This document shows, one piece after another, positions 30,834 to 38,714 of a stretch of DNA of 64,000 nt. The notes under the pieces are model-generated. The model searched no databases, was not told the DNA's origin, and was given only the letters and a program-made list of their open reading frames with translations. The position numbers were made by a program, and so were the translations under genes. Each line of letters begins with the position of its first letter. Position 1 is the first letter of the stretch. Origin of the DNA: Immundisolibacter cernigliae (GTDB lineage Bacteria; Pseudomonadota; Gammaproteobacteria; Immundisolibacterales; Immundisolibacteraceae); assembly GCF_001697225.1 (NCBI RefSeq), contig NZ_CP014671.1, positions 310,001 to 374,000 of the forward strand, read 5' to 3'.

Positions 30834-30898
30834 TGTGGGAGGCCCGCCCCGGGCCGAACAGGGCGGCGCAGGATTCGCGGCGGGGGCGCCGCTCCCAC
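30834..30898. repeat. B element
   Basis: A standard 65-bp copy: gtgggaggcccgccccgggc half, a short variable linker, and the inverse gcggcgggggcgccgctccc half ending in cac. Both ends carry GTGGGAG heads facing outward. Confidence 0.85.
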
Positions 30899-30938
30899 GA
30901 TGAGATCAACCCTTTCTACGGCGGGCTGCGAGACCGAA

Positions 30939-30974
30939 GAATCCCGGATTTCGCTGCGCTGCATCCAGGCTACG
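30939..30974. repeat. Solitary F module
   Basis: A 36-bp copy (gaatcccggatttcgctgcg through ggctacg) not attached to an E unit. The ggat and atcc ends can pair across the gcgctgc core. Confidence 0.75.
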
Positions 30975-30994
30975 TTTGCTGTACCCAGCGCAGG

Positions 30995-31110
30995 GTGGGC
31001 AAAGCGCAGCGTGCCCACGCGGACACGGCGCCAGCCCACGTAGGTGGGGTGAGGAACGAACCCCAACGCTTGGCAGCCGGATTTGTTGGGCTTATGGCCT
31101 TTGCCCACCC
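30995..31110. repeat. C element, variant interior
   Basis: It begins with the gtgggcaaagcgcagcgtgc hairpin and ends with cttatggcctttgcccacc, like the other C copies, but the middle differs (a cccacgtaggtggg palindrome replaces the usual gcatgcggttcatcg text). It ends eight bases before the vapC stop. Confidence 0.78.
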
Positions 31111-31118
31111 TGCCCTGG

Positions 31119-31520
31119 CTATTTGTACGGCAACACTTCCTGCAATGCCGTCAGCGGTTCAAATTCGGGGTCTTTGTGCACCAGCACCGCCGACGCCAGC
31201 TGCGCACACGCGCCGATCCAGGCATCGGCCAACGACAGAGCTTGCTGCGCCTTGATCGCAGCCGCCGACTCCAGCAGCTCGGGCGTTTCGTGTACCCATT
31301 CGATGGGCAGCGACTGACATTGCTCGTAAGCCAGGCGCCCAGCCGCTTCACCCTCATCCTTCCAGACCCGATAAAACACCTCCATCAGGCTTATGAAACA
31401 GCCTGAGCAACGCACTTTTCCGTGACCGGACAGGGTCAGAATTTCGGCCACGCGATCCGCCCCCGGTTCATCGTCGCGCAAGGTCAACAGCGCAGAGGTA
31501 TCCAGCAGGTAATGCTTCAT
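31119..31520 (-). CDS. vapC: VapC-type PIN-domain ribonuclease toxin
   Basis: A 133-residue PIN protein with the acidic metal-binding residues in order: LLDTSALLTL (Asp), SLMEVFYR (Glu), LADAWIGACA (Asp) and LVHKDPEFEPL (Asp). VapC toxins cut tRNA or rRNA. The ATG overlaps the vapB stop by four bases (ATGA), so they are translationally coupled. Confidence 0.93.
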   Translation of the reverse strand: MKHYLLDTSALLTLRDDEPGADRVAEILTLSGHGKVRCSGCFISLMEVFYRVWKDEGEAAGRLAYEQCQSLPIEWVHETPELLESAAAIKAQQALSLADAWIGACAQLASAVLVHKDPEFEPLTALQEVLPYK

Positions 31521-31741
31521 TCGTGGGCACGATCCAGCTTGCGGGTGGCGAGCAGACGCGCCGTCGCCCCGCCCTTGCCCTGGCCGCGAAAAGCACGCAC
31601 CGGGTCCTCGCATACCGGGATGACCCGGATGCCGTCAGCCTCGATCACCCATTCCAGGCGCTGCGCGGGCGTGAGCTTGAAGCGGCGCCTTATCTGGGCC
31701 GGTACAACCGTCTGCCCGCGGGCGGTAATGGTGCTTCTCAT
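31517..31741 (-). CDS. vapB: AbrB/MazE-type antitoxin VapB
   Basis: A 74-residue swapped-hairpin DNA-binding antitoxin: MRSTITARGQTVVPAQIRRR is the canonical SpoVT-AbrB start. The C-terminus is basic with acidic ends. ATG at 31741 is supported by ggag six bases upstream; an ATG four codons earlier is less likely. It probably represses its own operon. Confidence 0.9.
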   Translation of the reverse strand: MRSTITARGQTVVPAQIRRRFKLTPAQRLEWVIEADGIRVIPVCEDPVRAFRGQGKGGATARLLATRKLDRAHE

Positions 31742-31815
31742 GGCGAACTCCATTGAACTACGAAATATCGATAATAGTAATTCATTGCGCTTCACCCGTC
31801 CTGCGAATCACCCTC

Positions 31816-31880
31816 GTGGGAGGCCCGCCCTCGGGCCGAACGGGGTGGCGGAGGATTCGCGGCGGGGGCGCCGCTCCCAC
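31816..31880. repeat. B element
   Basis: A 65-bp B copy with both GTGGGAG heads, upstream of vapB. Together with the next element it fills the 327 bases between vapBC and the ParE-type pair. Confidence 0.85.
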
Positions 31881-31898
31881 GATGGGCTTTACCCAAGG

Positions 31899-32006
31899 GT
31901 GGGCAAAGCGCAGCGTGCCCACGCGGACACGGCGCCAGGCGCCGCATGCGGTTCATCGAAACCTCGTCAGAACCGCGTGGGCACGGCCTTATGGCCTTTG
32001 CCCACC
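31899..32006. repeat. C element
   Basis: A standard 108-bp copy. The gtgggcaaagcgcagcgtgc hairpin is at one end and gtgggcacggccttatggcc/tttgcccac at the other, with a conserved middle including catcgaaacctcgtcagaac. It is nearly identical to the copy at 42199-42305. Confidence 0.85.
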
Positions 32007-32068
32007 TACAATGGGCTTCGAGCGGCGGGTGAGCCATTAATAGTGTGATAATAAACATAATCAGCGCG

Positions 32069-32380
32069 TCAGGGCGCGTCTTCGTTCGGCACGTCGAGCA
32101 GGCGCTCACTGCGCCAGACCCGAACGACACGCACGTGCTTCGGGTCACGCCGATAGACGATGCGAAACGGTGGCCGGATCAGCTCGCGCAGAAAAGGCTG
32201 GTCGAACTCGGGGACGATACGCCCCAAGTCCGGATGATCGGCGAGTGCCTCGATGCCCGCTACGATTTCGCCGAGCAAGCGCTCGCCCACCTCCGGCACG
32301 CCCTGTTCGGCGTACCACGCCCGTATCGACTCCAGATCGGCCAGCGCGGATTCGGCGAGCCGGACAGCGACCTTGGCCAC
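32069..32380 (-). CDS. ParE/RelE-superfamily toxin
   Basis: A 103-residue toxin. The start VAVRLAESALADLESIRAWY, the middle LADHPDLGRIVPEF and the end PPFRIVYRRDPKHVRVVRVW follow the ParE pattern, whose members inhibit gyrase or act on mRNA. The start is GTG. It follows the Phd-type antitoxin by four bases. Confidence 0.9.
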   Translation of the reverse strand: MAKVAVRLAESALADLESIRAWYAEQGVPEVGERLLGEIVAGIEALADHPDLGRIVPEFDQPFLRELIRPPFRIVYRRDPKHVRVVRVWRSERLLDVPNEDAP

Positions 32381-32384
32381 GCCG

Positions 32385-32654
32385 CTACTTCAAACTGAGC
32401 CGCGCCTTGGCCTCCGCCAACGACAGCTCTCGGCCCGCCTCGAGGTCGGCGAGACCGGCAACGACCGCCCGCATGAATGCACGTTCCTCCTCGGCCGCCT
32501 CGTAGTCGTGCACCGATTGCACCACGGCCACGCCGCGCCCGCGGCTGGTGAGCAGCACAGGCCGGTGCGCGTCTATCGCATGCTTGACGACGCGGCCGGG
32601 GTTGACCTTCAGGTCGGCCAGCGGAATCACATCCTCGGAGAACTTGGTGCCCAT
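32385..32654 (-). CDS. Phd/YefM-type antitoxin
   Basis: An 89-residue antitoxin: FSEDVIPLADLKVNPGRVV and RPVLLTSRGRGVAVVQSVHD form the conserved Phd/YefM DNA-binding domain, followed by an acidic helix (EEERAFMRAVVAGLADLE). A Phd antitoxin with a ParE toxin is a common combination. The ATG at 32654 has a suitable purine stretch upstream. Confidence 0.9.
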   Translation of the reverse strand: MGTKFSEDVIPLADLKVNPGRVVKHAIDAHRPVLLTSRGRGVAVVQSVHDYEAAEEERAFMRAVVAGLADLEAGRELSLAEAKARLSLK

Positions 32655-32785
32655 GCCGGGATCCTCAGGTCCTGTAGACAGGACCGATAATAGCACCCGT
32701 TCAAGCCCGTTCTCGGTGTGGCTGACGCAGGAAGCCCGACATTCTGCTCCCGCCGCATTCGACGCGGCACGTGTACTCACCCCAC

Positions 32786-32981
32786 CCCGTCGCCCTGAGG
32801 AGCGCAGCGACGTGAGGGCCTTGCCTTCATGCGTTGCGTCGGCGCTGCCCGCATGCAGGCAAGGCAAGGTTGCCGCGGCCGCTTGCGCGGCCTCGCAACG
32901 ACGCCGGGGTATGGGGCGTACCGTGGAGACCGGGAGACAGCTCAAGAATCCCGGATTTCGCTGCGCTGCATCCAGGCTACG
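32786..32981. repeat. E unit with F module
   Basis: An E copy starting at 32788 and ending with F at 32946-32981, first of three repeat types filling the 625 bases between the Phd/ParE and MntA/HepT pairs. It carries a one-base insertion in the gcggccgcttgcgcggcc segment compared with other copies. Confidence 0.83.
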
Positions 32982-32987
32982 CTTGTT

Positions 32988-33099
32988 TGTAGGAGCCCGG
33001 CTGTGCCGGGCGATGGCCGGCGCCGCGTTTCCCTTGTAGGAGCCCGGCTTCGCCGGGCGATCAGCCGAGACAATCGCGCAGCGAAGCTGCGCTCCTACA
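32988..33099. repeat. A-type REP cluster
   Basis: Two same-facing gtaggagcccggct..gccgggc hairpins (32989 and 33034) followed by an inverse gcgcagcgaagctgcgctcc hairpin ending in tac. Heads GTAGGAG mark each unit. The last two form the usual inverted pair. Confidence 0.85.
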
Positions 33100-33130
33100 A
33101 TGGGTTTCACCCATCCCGCGACTTGTGTTC

Positions 33131-33195
33131 GTGGGAGGCCCGCCCCCGGGCCGAACGGGGCGGCGCAGGATTCGCGGCAAGGGCGCCGCTCCCGC
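33131..33195. repeat. B element
   Basis: A slightly diverged copy: the second half reads gcggcaagggcgccgctccc and ends in gcg, not cac. It lies upstream of the mntA-like gene. Confidence 0.8.
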
Positions 33196-33279
33196 GACGG
33201 CCTCCACCCGTCCTGCGACCGGCTGCTAAGCTACGTTTACCGCGATTTCATTCTTCCGGCGCCCGATCTTCCCAACGCC

Positions 33280-33579
33280 ATGCGACTCACCGACGTACAA
33301 AAAACCGTCATCCGCGAAGAAGTGCAGCGCCACTTCGGGGCCGCTGCCCGGGTGCTGCTGTTTGGCTCGCGCGTGCATGACGATGCCCGCGGCGGCGATA
33401 TCGACCTCTACATCGAAGCCGAGGGCGACATCGACCAGACCCTGGCGCAGGAACTCGGCCTTTACGCCGCCCTGCAGCGTCGCCTTGGCGAACAGCGCAT
33501 CGACCTGGTAGTCCATCGCGCCGGCAGTCCCCTGCGCCCGATCGATCGCGCGGCCCTGCAGGCAGGCATCCCCCTGTGA
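33280..33579 (+). CDS. mntA: MntA-like nucleotidyltransferase antitoxin
   Basis: A 99-residue minimal nucleotidyltransferase. The active-site pattern is GSRVHDDARGGDIDLYIEAE (GS followed by the two-Asp DID motif). In the MntA/HepT system such an enzyme adds AMP groups to a tyrosine of the HEPN toxin and silences it. It overlaps the hepT-like gene by four bases. ATG is chosen at the conserved MRLTDVQKTVIREEV start. Confidence 0.88.
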   Translation: MRLTDVQKTVIREEVQRHFGAAARVLLFGSRVHDDARGGDIDLYIEAEGDIDQTLAQELGLYAALQRRLGEQRIDLVVHRAGSPLRPIDRAALQAGIPL

Positions 33580-34076
33580 ACCCGGCACAACAGCGTTGCT
33601 GGCAAACCCTGGGCGTGGTGGAAAAAGAGGCTTTTCACCTGCGTGACGTGGCCGGGCGACTGTTCGACGCACCTGAACTGACCGCAGATTGGCTGCGTCG
33701 CCTGCTCGAAGACCCGGCAGGCCGTGACCGGATGGAGGCTTTCGTCGGCAAGTTTTCCCGCCTGCAAGACACGTTGATCGACAAACTATTGCCGCAGTTC
33801 CTGGCCGCAGTCGGCGAAAAAACCGGCACGGCGCTGGACAACTTGCACCGCGTCGAACGCCTGCAGCTTCTCGCCGACCCTGACCAGTGGCTAGCCATGC
33901 GTCAACTGCGCAACCGCCTGGTGCATGAATACGTGGCGGACCTTGCCGAATTGGCGGCCGCGCTGCGCGCAGCCAGGCCGCTGGTCGACGCGCTGCTGTT
34001 GGCCGCACAGACATTTCGCCGGGCAGCGGAGAACCAATTTCCGCCGCTCCAGAGGGATGGCAGTACAGCCGGCTGA
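33576..34076 (+). CDS. hepT: HepT-like HEPN-domain toxin
   Basis: A 166-residue all-helical protein with the RNase motif RNRLVHEY (R-X4-H-X-Y), the hallmark of HEPN toxins and the site modified by MntA. It is longer than minimal HepT proteins (about 110-140 residues), with an N-terminal helical extension. The start is GTG overlapping the mntA stop. An alternative reading as a nucleotidyltransferase substrate-binding protein of the HI0074 type belongs to the same fold family. Confidence 0.83.
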   Translation: MNPAQQRCWQTLGVVEKEAFHLRDVAGRLFDAPELTADWLRRLLEDPAGRDRMEAFVGKFSRLQDTLIDKLLPQFLAAVGEKTGTALDNLHRVERLQLLADPDQWLAMRQLRNRLVHEYVADLAELAAALRAARPLVDALLLAAQTFRRAAENQFPPLQRDGSTAG

Positions 34077-34229
34077 CACGGATCCGCCGCCGCGTGGCAC
34101 GCGCCCGGGGCACGGCGCCCCGGTCGCGATCATGGGCGCCATTGGGTCTTTATACGAGCCGTGCCCGCCGGCGATGGTGACGACAGCAACTCGCCCCGGA
34201 ACGCGGGCTAATCCCGTCAAGCGAATAAA

Positions 34230-35261
34230 GCATCCCGGATTTCGCTGCGCTGCATCCGGGCTACGCTTGCTGCCACGACCCCAAAACCAGGCCAACCGTC
34301 AGCACGACGCGTCCCACGCGGGGCGCCCCCACCCCGTCGCCCTGAGGAGCGCAGCGACGTGAGGGCCTTGCCTTCATGCGTTGCGTCGGCGCCGCCCGCA
34401 GGCAGTCAAGGCAAGGTTGCCGCGGCCGCTGCGCGGCCTCGCAACGACGCCGGGGTATGGGGCGTACCGTGGAGACCGGGAGGCGGGCTGAAGAATCCCG
34501 GATTTCGCTGCGCTGCATCCAGGCTACGTTTGCTGCCACGACCCCAAAACCAGGCCAACCGTCAGCACCACGCGTCCCACGCGGGGCGCCCCCACCCCGT
34601 CGCCCTGAGGAGCGCAGCGACGTGAGGGCCTTGCCTTCATGCGTTGCGTCGGCGCCGCCCGCATGCAGGCAAGGCAAGGTTGCCGCGGCCACTGCGCGGC
34701 CTCGCAACGACGCCGGGGTATGGGGCGTGCTGTGGAGACCGGGAGACAGCTGAAGCATCCCGGATTTCGCTGCGCTGCATCCAGGCTACGCTCGCTCGTG
34801 GGAGGCCCGCCCCCGGGCCGAACGGGATGGCGGGGGATTCGCGGCGAGGGCGCCGCTCCCACGACGGCCTCCACCCATCCTGCTGCGGGCTGAAGAATCC
34901 CGGATTTCGCTGCGCTGCATCCAGGCTACGTTTGCTGCCACAAACCCAAAACCAGGCCAACCGTCAGCACCACGCGTCCCACGCGGGGCGCCCCCACCCC
35001 GTCGCCCTGAGGAGCGCAGCGACGTGAGGGCCTTGCCTTTATGCGTTGCGTCGGCGCTGCCCGCATGCAGGCAAGGCAAGGTTGCCGCGGCCGCTGCGCG
35101 GCCTCGCAACGACGCCGGGGGTATGGGGCGTGCTGTGGGGAGGGGGAGCCGGTAGCCGGACCTGTGCCCGGCCCCGGATGATGGGCTACGGCCTGGCGGC
35201 CTTCACCCATCCCGCGGCGGTTAAAGAATCCCGGATTCCGCTGCGCTGCATCCAGGCTGCG
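34230..35261. repeat. Tandem E/F array, three E units and four further F copies
   Basis: The 1189 bases between hepT and the pilV-like gene hold no gene. F modules occur at 34230, 34493, 34755, 34895 and 35226 (each 36 bp, same orientation); E units start at 34335, 34598 and 35000. The first spacing is 263 bases, as in the pair at 28.8 kb; the second is 402 because a B element and an extra F lie inside. The last unit has a unique insert (about 35150-35220) before its F. Frames through the array are repeat artefacts. Confidence 0.85.
34798..34862. repeat. B element nested in the E/F array
   Basis: A 65-bp copy sits between two F modules (34755-34790 and 34895-34930) and splits what would be a third regular 263-base period. 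Confidence 0.83.
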
Positions 35262-35265
35262 TTTG

Positions 35266-37383
35266 CTACTCCTCTACCCACACAGTCTGTCCGAGAAGCG
35301 AGGCAGTGATACTGCTGTATGGCTGGAGGGAAAGCGAGCAGTCTGCAATTCCACAATAAGTGAGCGTTGAAGGACTGAACTCGATACGGCCTGACCAACC
35401 CGAGGGCACGATACAGGTGTAGTCCACGCTCGCACCGACCACGTTCAGCGTACATGCGCCGTTGGACGTGCCTGCGAATCGGACCGAGGTGATCAGCAGT
35501 TGCGGGCTGCCAGCGGTCACGTTCGAGGACGGGAAGATGTCGCCGGAAATACCCGGAGAGCCGGGGGGCAGGTACGTTACGAAAACCGAGTCGTCGCGGT
35601 GTTCGAGCGGCGGCGTCGGCTCCGACGCCGGGTCCACGGTAGTAGCGTAGTAGAGCTGCCGATTCGCCGGTGCCCCGCCGGTAGGAAACACAAGCGGAGG
35701 TGTGTCACGGAAATGACCCTCGTCCTCGTTCGGACTGATGGGCGGCGTCGAGGTCACCCCGGTATTGCTCATACGCAGCGAGGCAATGAGCCGCACGTCT
35801 ACCGGAACCGTCGATCCCGATACCGGAGTCGTCCTCGTATCGTATGGCACGCCCTCTGCCCTGCCGCGGCTGTATGCGTCCTGATTGATCGCTTCGGTCC
35901 TGACAGCGGTGCTGGTTACGCGCACCACGGGGCGGTTTCGGGAAGACCAGTCGGCGAGCTTGGTCAGGTTGAGGTCGTAGAACGGGACGCGGTCCAGAAA
36001 ATCTTCGAACTGCCTGCTCGGGTCCTCATTGATGTAGCTCGCCAGCCCGTCTGGGACTTCGACGTACAGGGCACGCGCGAAAAGCTGTTTGTTTGCGCCG
36101 CTACGTACGGATGTGTCCCGCCCGGGTGGTTTTGCCGGCTCCGAGCCGCCCATCACCCGGTATTCTACGTAGTCCTTGACATAGTTGACATAATCTTCTT
36201 GCGTCTCAAGATTTGTAAGAAAGTCTCCCGGCAAAACTGTCAGGGTATCCAGCTTCCAGTCCTTGAACACCTGGAACACGCCGTTGACGCGTTTCAAGCG
36301 GCAGGCTTCGTCGTAAACGGCGCCGATACTGGTGGGCGACACCGGCGTTGTGTTGCTGACGCTCATGCGGTAATGGACATGCGGCGGGGTATCGCTTGGA
36401 TCGCTCGGGTCATCGCTTGGATTGAAAAAATGATCTCCCTCGCCGTCGGAAAAATCGTGATGATCCCGACAGCAGATCTGGCACAGCGGCTGGGCGTTGA
36501 CGCCAGTCTGGGTATCCACCCCGCGCGTTTTGGTTACGACCTTGCCCGGCACGTCCCGGATGGTGCCATTCTGAAACACCGTGCGAGCCGGAGTGCGCGC
36601 CAGACCATCCGCTGCAAACGCGCAGGTGCAGTTCACGGTCACGAACTCTTCACGCTTGTCCACCACGAATCGCGAACCATCCTGGTGGTAGTTGACAACA
36701 TCGAACCGGACCAAATTGCTACCGGAATTACCGATCACGGTGGGCAGGGGCTTAGTGGTTTCGCGCTTGCCGGTGCCGGTGTCGATGGGTACGGAAATGA
36801 TCTCCGGCGCGACGCCCGGCGTGTAGGCAATCTGCGGCCCATCCGGCCGCTCATCCAGCGGCTCGGAGGCCAGTGCGACATTGCCGGGTGGAATCTCGAC
36901 GATGTTGGAAAGCACTTCAACTTCTTGCGTATCCCCAGACTCGTTTACCCATGACACGGTTACCGTGACGTTTTTGGTACGGGACGTGATGAGTGGCGGA
37001 GGAATGGAAGCCGTGAAGTCCAGGTCGCTCACCGTCCAATCAATCTGGAAATTCACGCCGGCTACTTGCCGGGCGGTTTGAGGCGCCAAGCGCCCGCCCT
37101 TGCTGGTATCGATATGCGACCACGCCGGCTCGAAGGTTGGGCTCTGCGCGGCGGCGGCAGTCCATGCGACTACGCTGTCAGTCTTGACGAAGGTACGCAA
37201 GTCTTCGATTTTCTCTTCCGCCAGGCTGAGGGCGATGGTCCGGGCGCGGGCGTCGCTGCTGCCGCGCACCAGGTCCACTTGCAGCTTGGCCAATGCGATC
37301 AGGCCGACGCTCAGGACCAGCAGTGCGACGAATACCTCGACCAGGGACAGCCCGCGTTGCAGGCGATGGGTGTTCACGTACAT
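35266..37383 (-). CDS. pilV: Very large PilV-like prepilin
   Basis: A 705-residue protein with a type IV prepilin leader and helix: short basic leader, then GLSLVEVFVALLVLS with the processing Gly and Glu5. Minor pilins of this family are usually 150-250 residues, so about 500 residues are extra. The middle carries a Cys/His-rich stretch (QPLCQICCRDHHDFSDGEGD), and the C-terminus a likely disulfide domain (several spaced Cys). It probably sits at the pilus tip and may be an adhesin or metal-binding module. It is last in the minor-pilin operon, 28 bases after the broken pilX. Confidence 0.8.
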   Translation of the reverse strand: MYVNTHRLQRGLSLVEVFVALLVLSVGLIALAKLQVDLVRGSSDARARTIALSLAEEKIEDLRTFVKTDSVVAWTAAAAQSPTFEPAWSHIDTSKGGRLAPQTARQVAGVNFQIDWTVSDLDFTASIPPPLITSRTKNVTVTVSWVNESGDTQEVEVLSNIVEIPPGNVALASEPLDERPDGPQIAYTPGVAPEIISVPIDTGTGKRETTKPLPTVIGNSGSNLVRFDVVNYHQDGSRFVVDKREEFVTVNCTCAFAADGLARTPARTVFQNGTIRDVPGKVVTKTRGVDTQTGVNAQPLCQICCRDHHDFSDGEGDHFFNPSDDPSDPSDTPPHVHYRMSVSNTTPVSPTSIGAVYDEACRLKRVNGVFQVFKDWKLDTLTVLPGDFLTNLETQEDYVNYVKDYVEYRVMGGSEPAKPPGRDTSVRSGANKQLFARALYVEVPDGLASYINEDPSRQFEDFLDRVPFYDLNLTKLADWSSRNRPVVRVTSTAVRTEAINQDAYSRGRAEGVPYDTRTTPVSGSTVPVDVRLIASLRMSNTGVTSTPPISPNEDEGHFRDTPPLVFPTGGAPANRQLYYATTVDPASEPTPPLEHRDDSVFVTYLPPGSPGISGDIFPSSNVTAGSPQLLITSVRFAGTSNGACTLNVVGASVDYTCIVPSGWSGRIEFSPSTLTYCGIADCSLSLQPYSSITASLLGQTVWVEE

Positions 37384-37651
37384 GGCGCGTTACCTTGGGA
37401 TTCGGGTGGGCTTACCGTATGGAGTCGTTCCAGCTACCGGCGATCGGTCCGTACTGATCGAAATCGGTGCCCTCACCGATTGCTGCAAAAACGCAGGGGT
37501 CGTAGACCGCGTTATAGGTGCCGGTACCGTCGACCTCGCCCTCAACGATCATCGCGCCATGCAGGGTAAACGTGCCCTGAATATCCGCCGCATTAGGGCT
37601 GACGCTGGTGCAGGTTCCGCCGACGTAGTTGTTCCATCCCGGATCATCATA

Positions 37652-38711
37652 TAGTTCCGTCTCGGTCCCCGCTGCTGCTGGCGCGCGAGGTGTTCCGGGA
37701 GCTGGCAGGGGACGGGAAAGCGGTTGATCGGGAGGTGTCCGCATGCTGATTGCACTGCACAAACAAGCCCGCACCACGCCCCACGTGCGGGCGCAGATCG
37801 CGGCCAGTGATGAGCCGGTGGCGGTGCTGGCCCGCCGCTTTGGCGTCACCGAGCCGACGATCTACAAATGGAAGCGGCGCCCGGATGTCTACGACCGGCC
37901 GCACACCGCGCACCGCCTGCAAACGACGTTGACCCCCGGCCAGGAGGCGATCGTGGTCTACCTGCGCCGGGCCCTGCTGCTGCCGCTGGACGACCTGCTG
38001 GCGGTGACGCGCGAGTTCCTGTGTCCGGACGTGTCCCGCTCCGGGCTGGACCGCTGCCTGCGCCGCCACGGCGTGGGCAACCTGCGCGCCCTGCGCCCGG
38101 CGCCGGACAAAGCGGTCAGCAAGACCTTCAAGACCTACGTGCCCGGCTTTGTGCACGTCGACGTGAAGTACCTGCCGCAGATGGCCGACGAGGACCGGCG
38201 CCGGTTCCTGTTCGTGGCCATCGATCGGGCCACCCGCTGGGTTTACGTGGCCCTGAAAGCCGACAAGAGCGCGCGCTCGGCGCGCGCCTTCCTCAGTGCC
38301 CTGGCCACGGCCTGCCCGGTGCGCATCACGCGCCTGCTCACCGACAACGGCACCGAGTTCACGGACCGGCTGTTCGGGAGCCGGGCGCGGGCCCCGACCG
38401 GGACGCATGAGTTCGATCGCCTGTGCCAGGAACTGGGCATCGAGCACCGTCTGACGCCCCCGCGCCACCCGCAGACCAATGGCATGGTCGAGCGCTTCAA
38501 CGGGCGCATCGCGGACCTGCTGCGCACGCACCACTTCAGGTCCAGCGAGGACCTGGAGCAGACCCTGCACCGCTATGTCACGCTCTACAACCACCACTTG
38601 CCGCAGAAGGCACTGAACGCCCAGACTCCGGCTCAAGCGCTTCAGCACTGGTACGCTTCAAAACCGGAGCTGTTTCATCGAAGGCCAAATAATCGGCCGG
38701 GACGTGACACG
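37652..38711. mobile_element. IS481-family insertion sequence
   Basis: About 1.06 kb with one transposase gene, inserted in the pilX-like gene. Ends were placed from the host reading frame and a short imperfect inverted repeat (gtctcggtcccc on the left, gtcacgtccc on the right strand), with tagt on both sides as a possible target duplication. A 2-bp TA duplication would restore the host frame better. Ends are uncertain by several bases. No second copy is in the window. Confidence 0.75.
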
Positions 38712-38714
38712 TAG
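37743..38714 (+). CDS. IS481-family transposase
   Basis: A 323-residue DDE transposase. An N-terminal helix-turn-helix (VAVLARRFGVTEPTIYKWKR) is followed by the integrase core with catalytic residues in HVDVKYLPQ (Asp), LLTDNGTEFTD (Asp) and NGMVERFNGR (Glu). The gene is intact and could be active. If the IS end at 38711 is right, its TAG stop codon is formed by the target site, which some insertion sequences do. Confidence 0.92.
   Translation: MLIALHKQARTTPHVRAQIAASDEPVAVLARRFGVTEPTIYKWKRRPDVYDRPHTAHRLQTTLTPGQEAIVVYLRRALLLPLDDLLAVTREFLCPDVSRSGLDRCLRRHGVGNLRALRPAPDKAVSKTFKTYVPGFVHVDVKYLPQMADEDRRRFLFVAIDRATRWVYVALKADKSARSARAFLSALATACPVRITRLLTDNGTEFTDRLFGSRARAPTGTHEFDRLCQELGIEHRLTPPRHPQTNGMVERFNGRIADLLRTHHFRSSEDLEQTLHRYVTLYNHHLPQKALNAQTPAQALQHWYASKPELFHRRPNNRPGRDT

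Noticed and set aside
28805-35261. Chromosomal integron with TA cassettes
   Set aside because: No integrase gene, no paired GTTRRRY/RYYYAAC core sites at regular places, and the operons point both ways.
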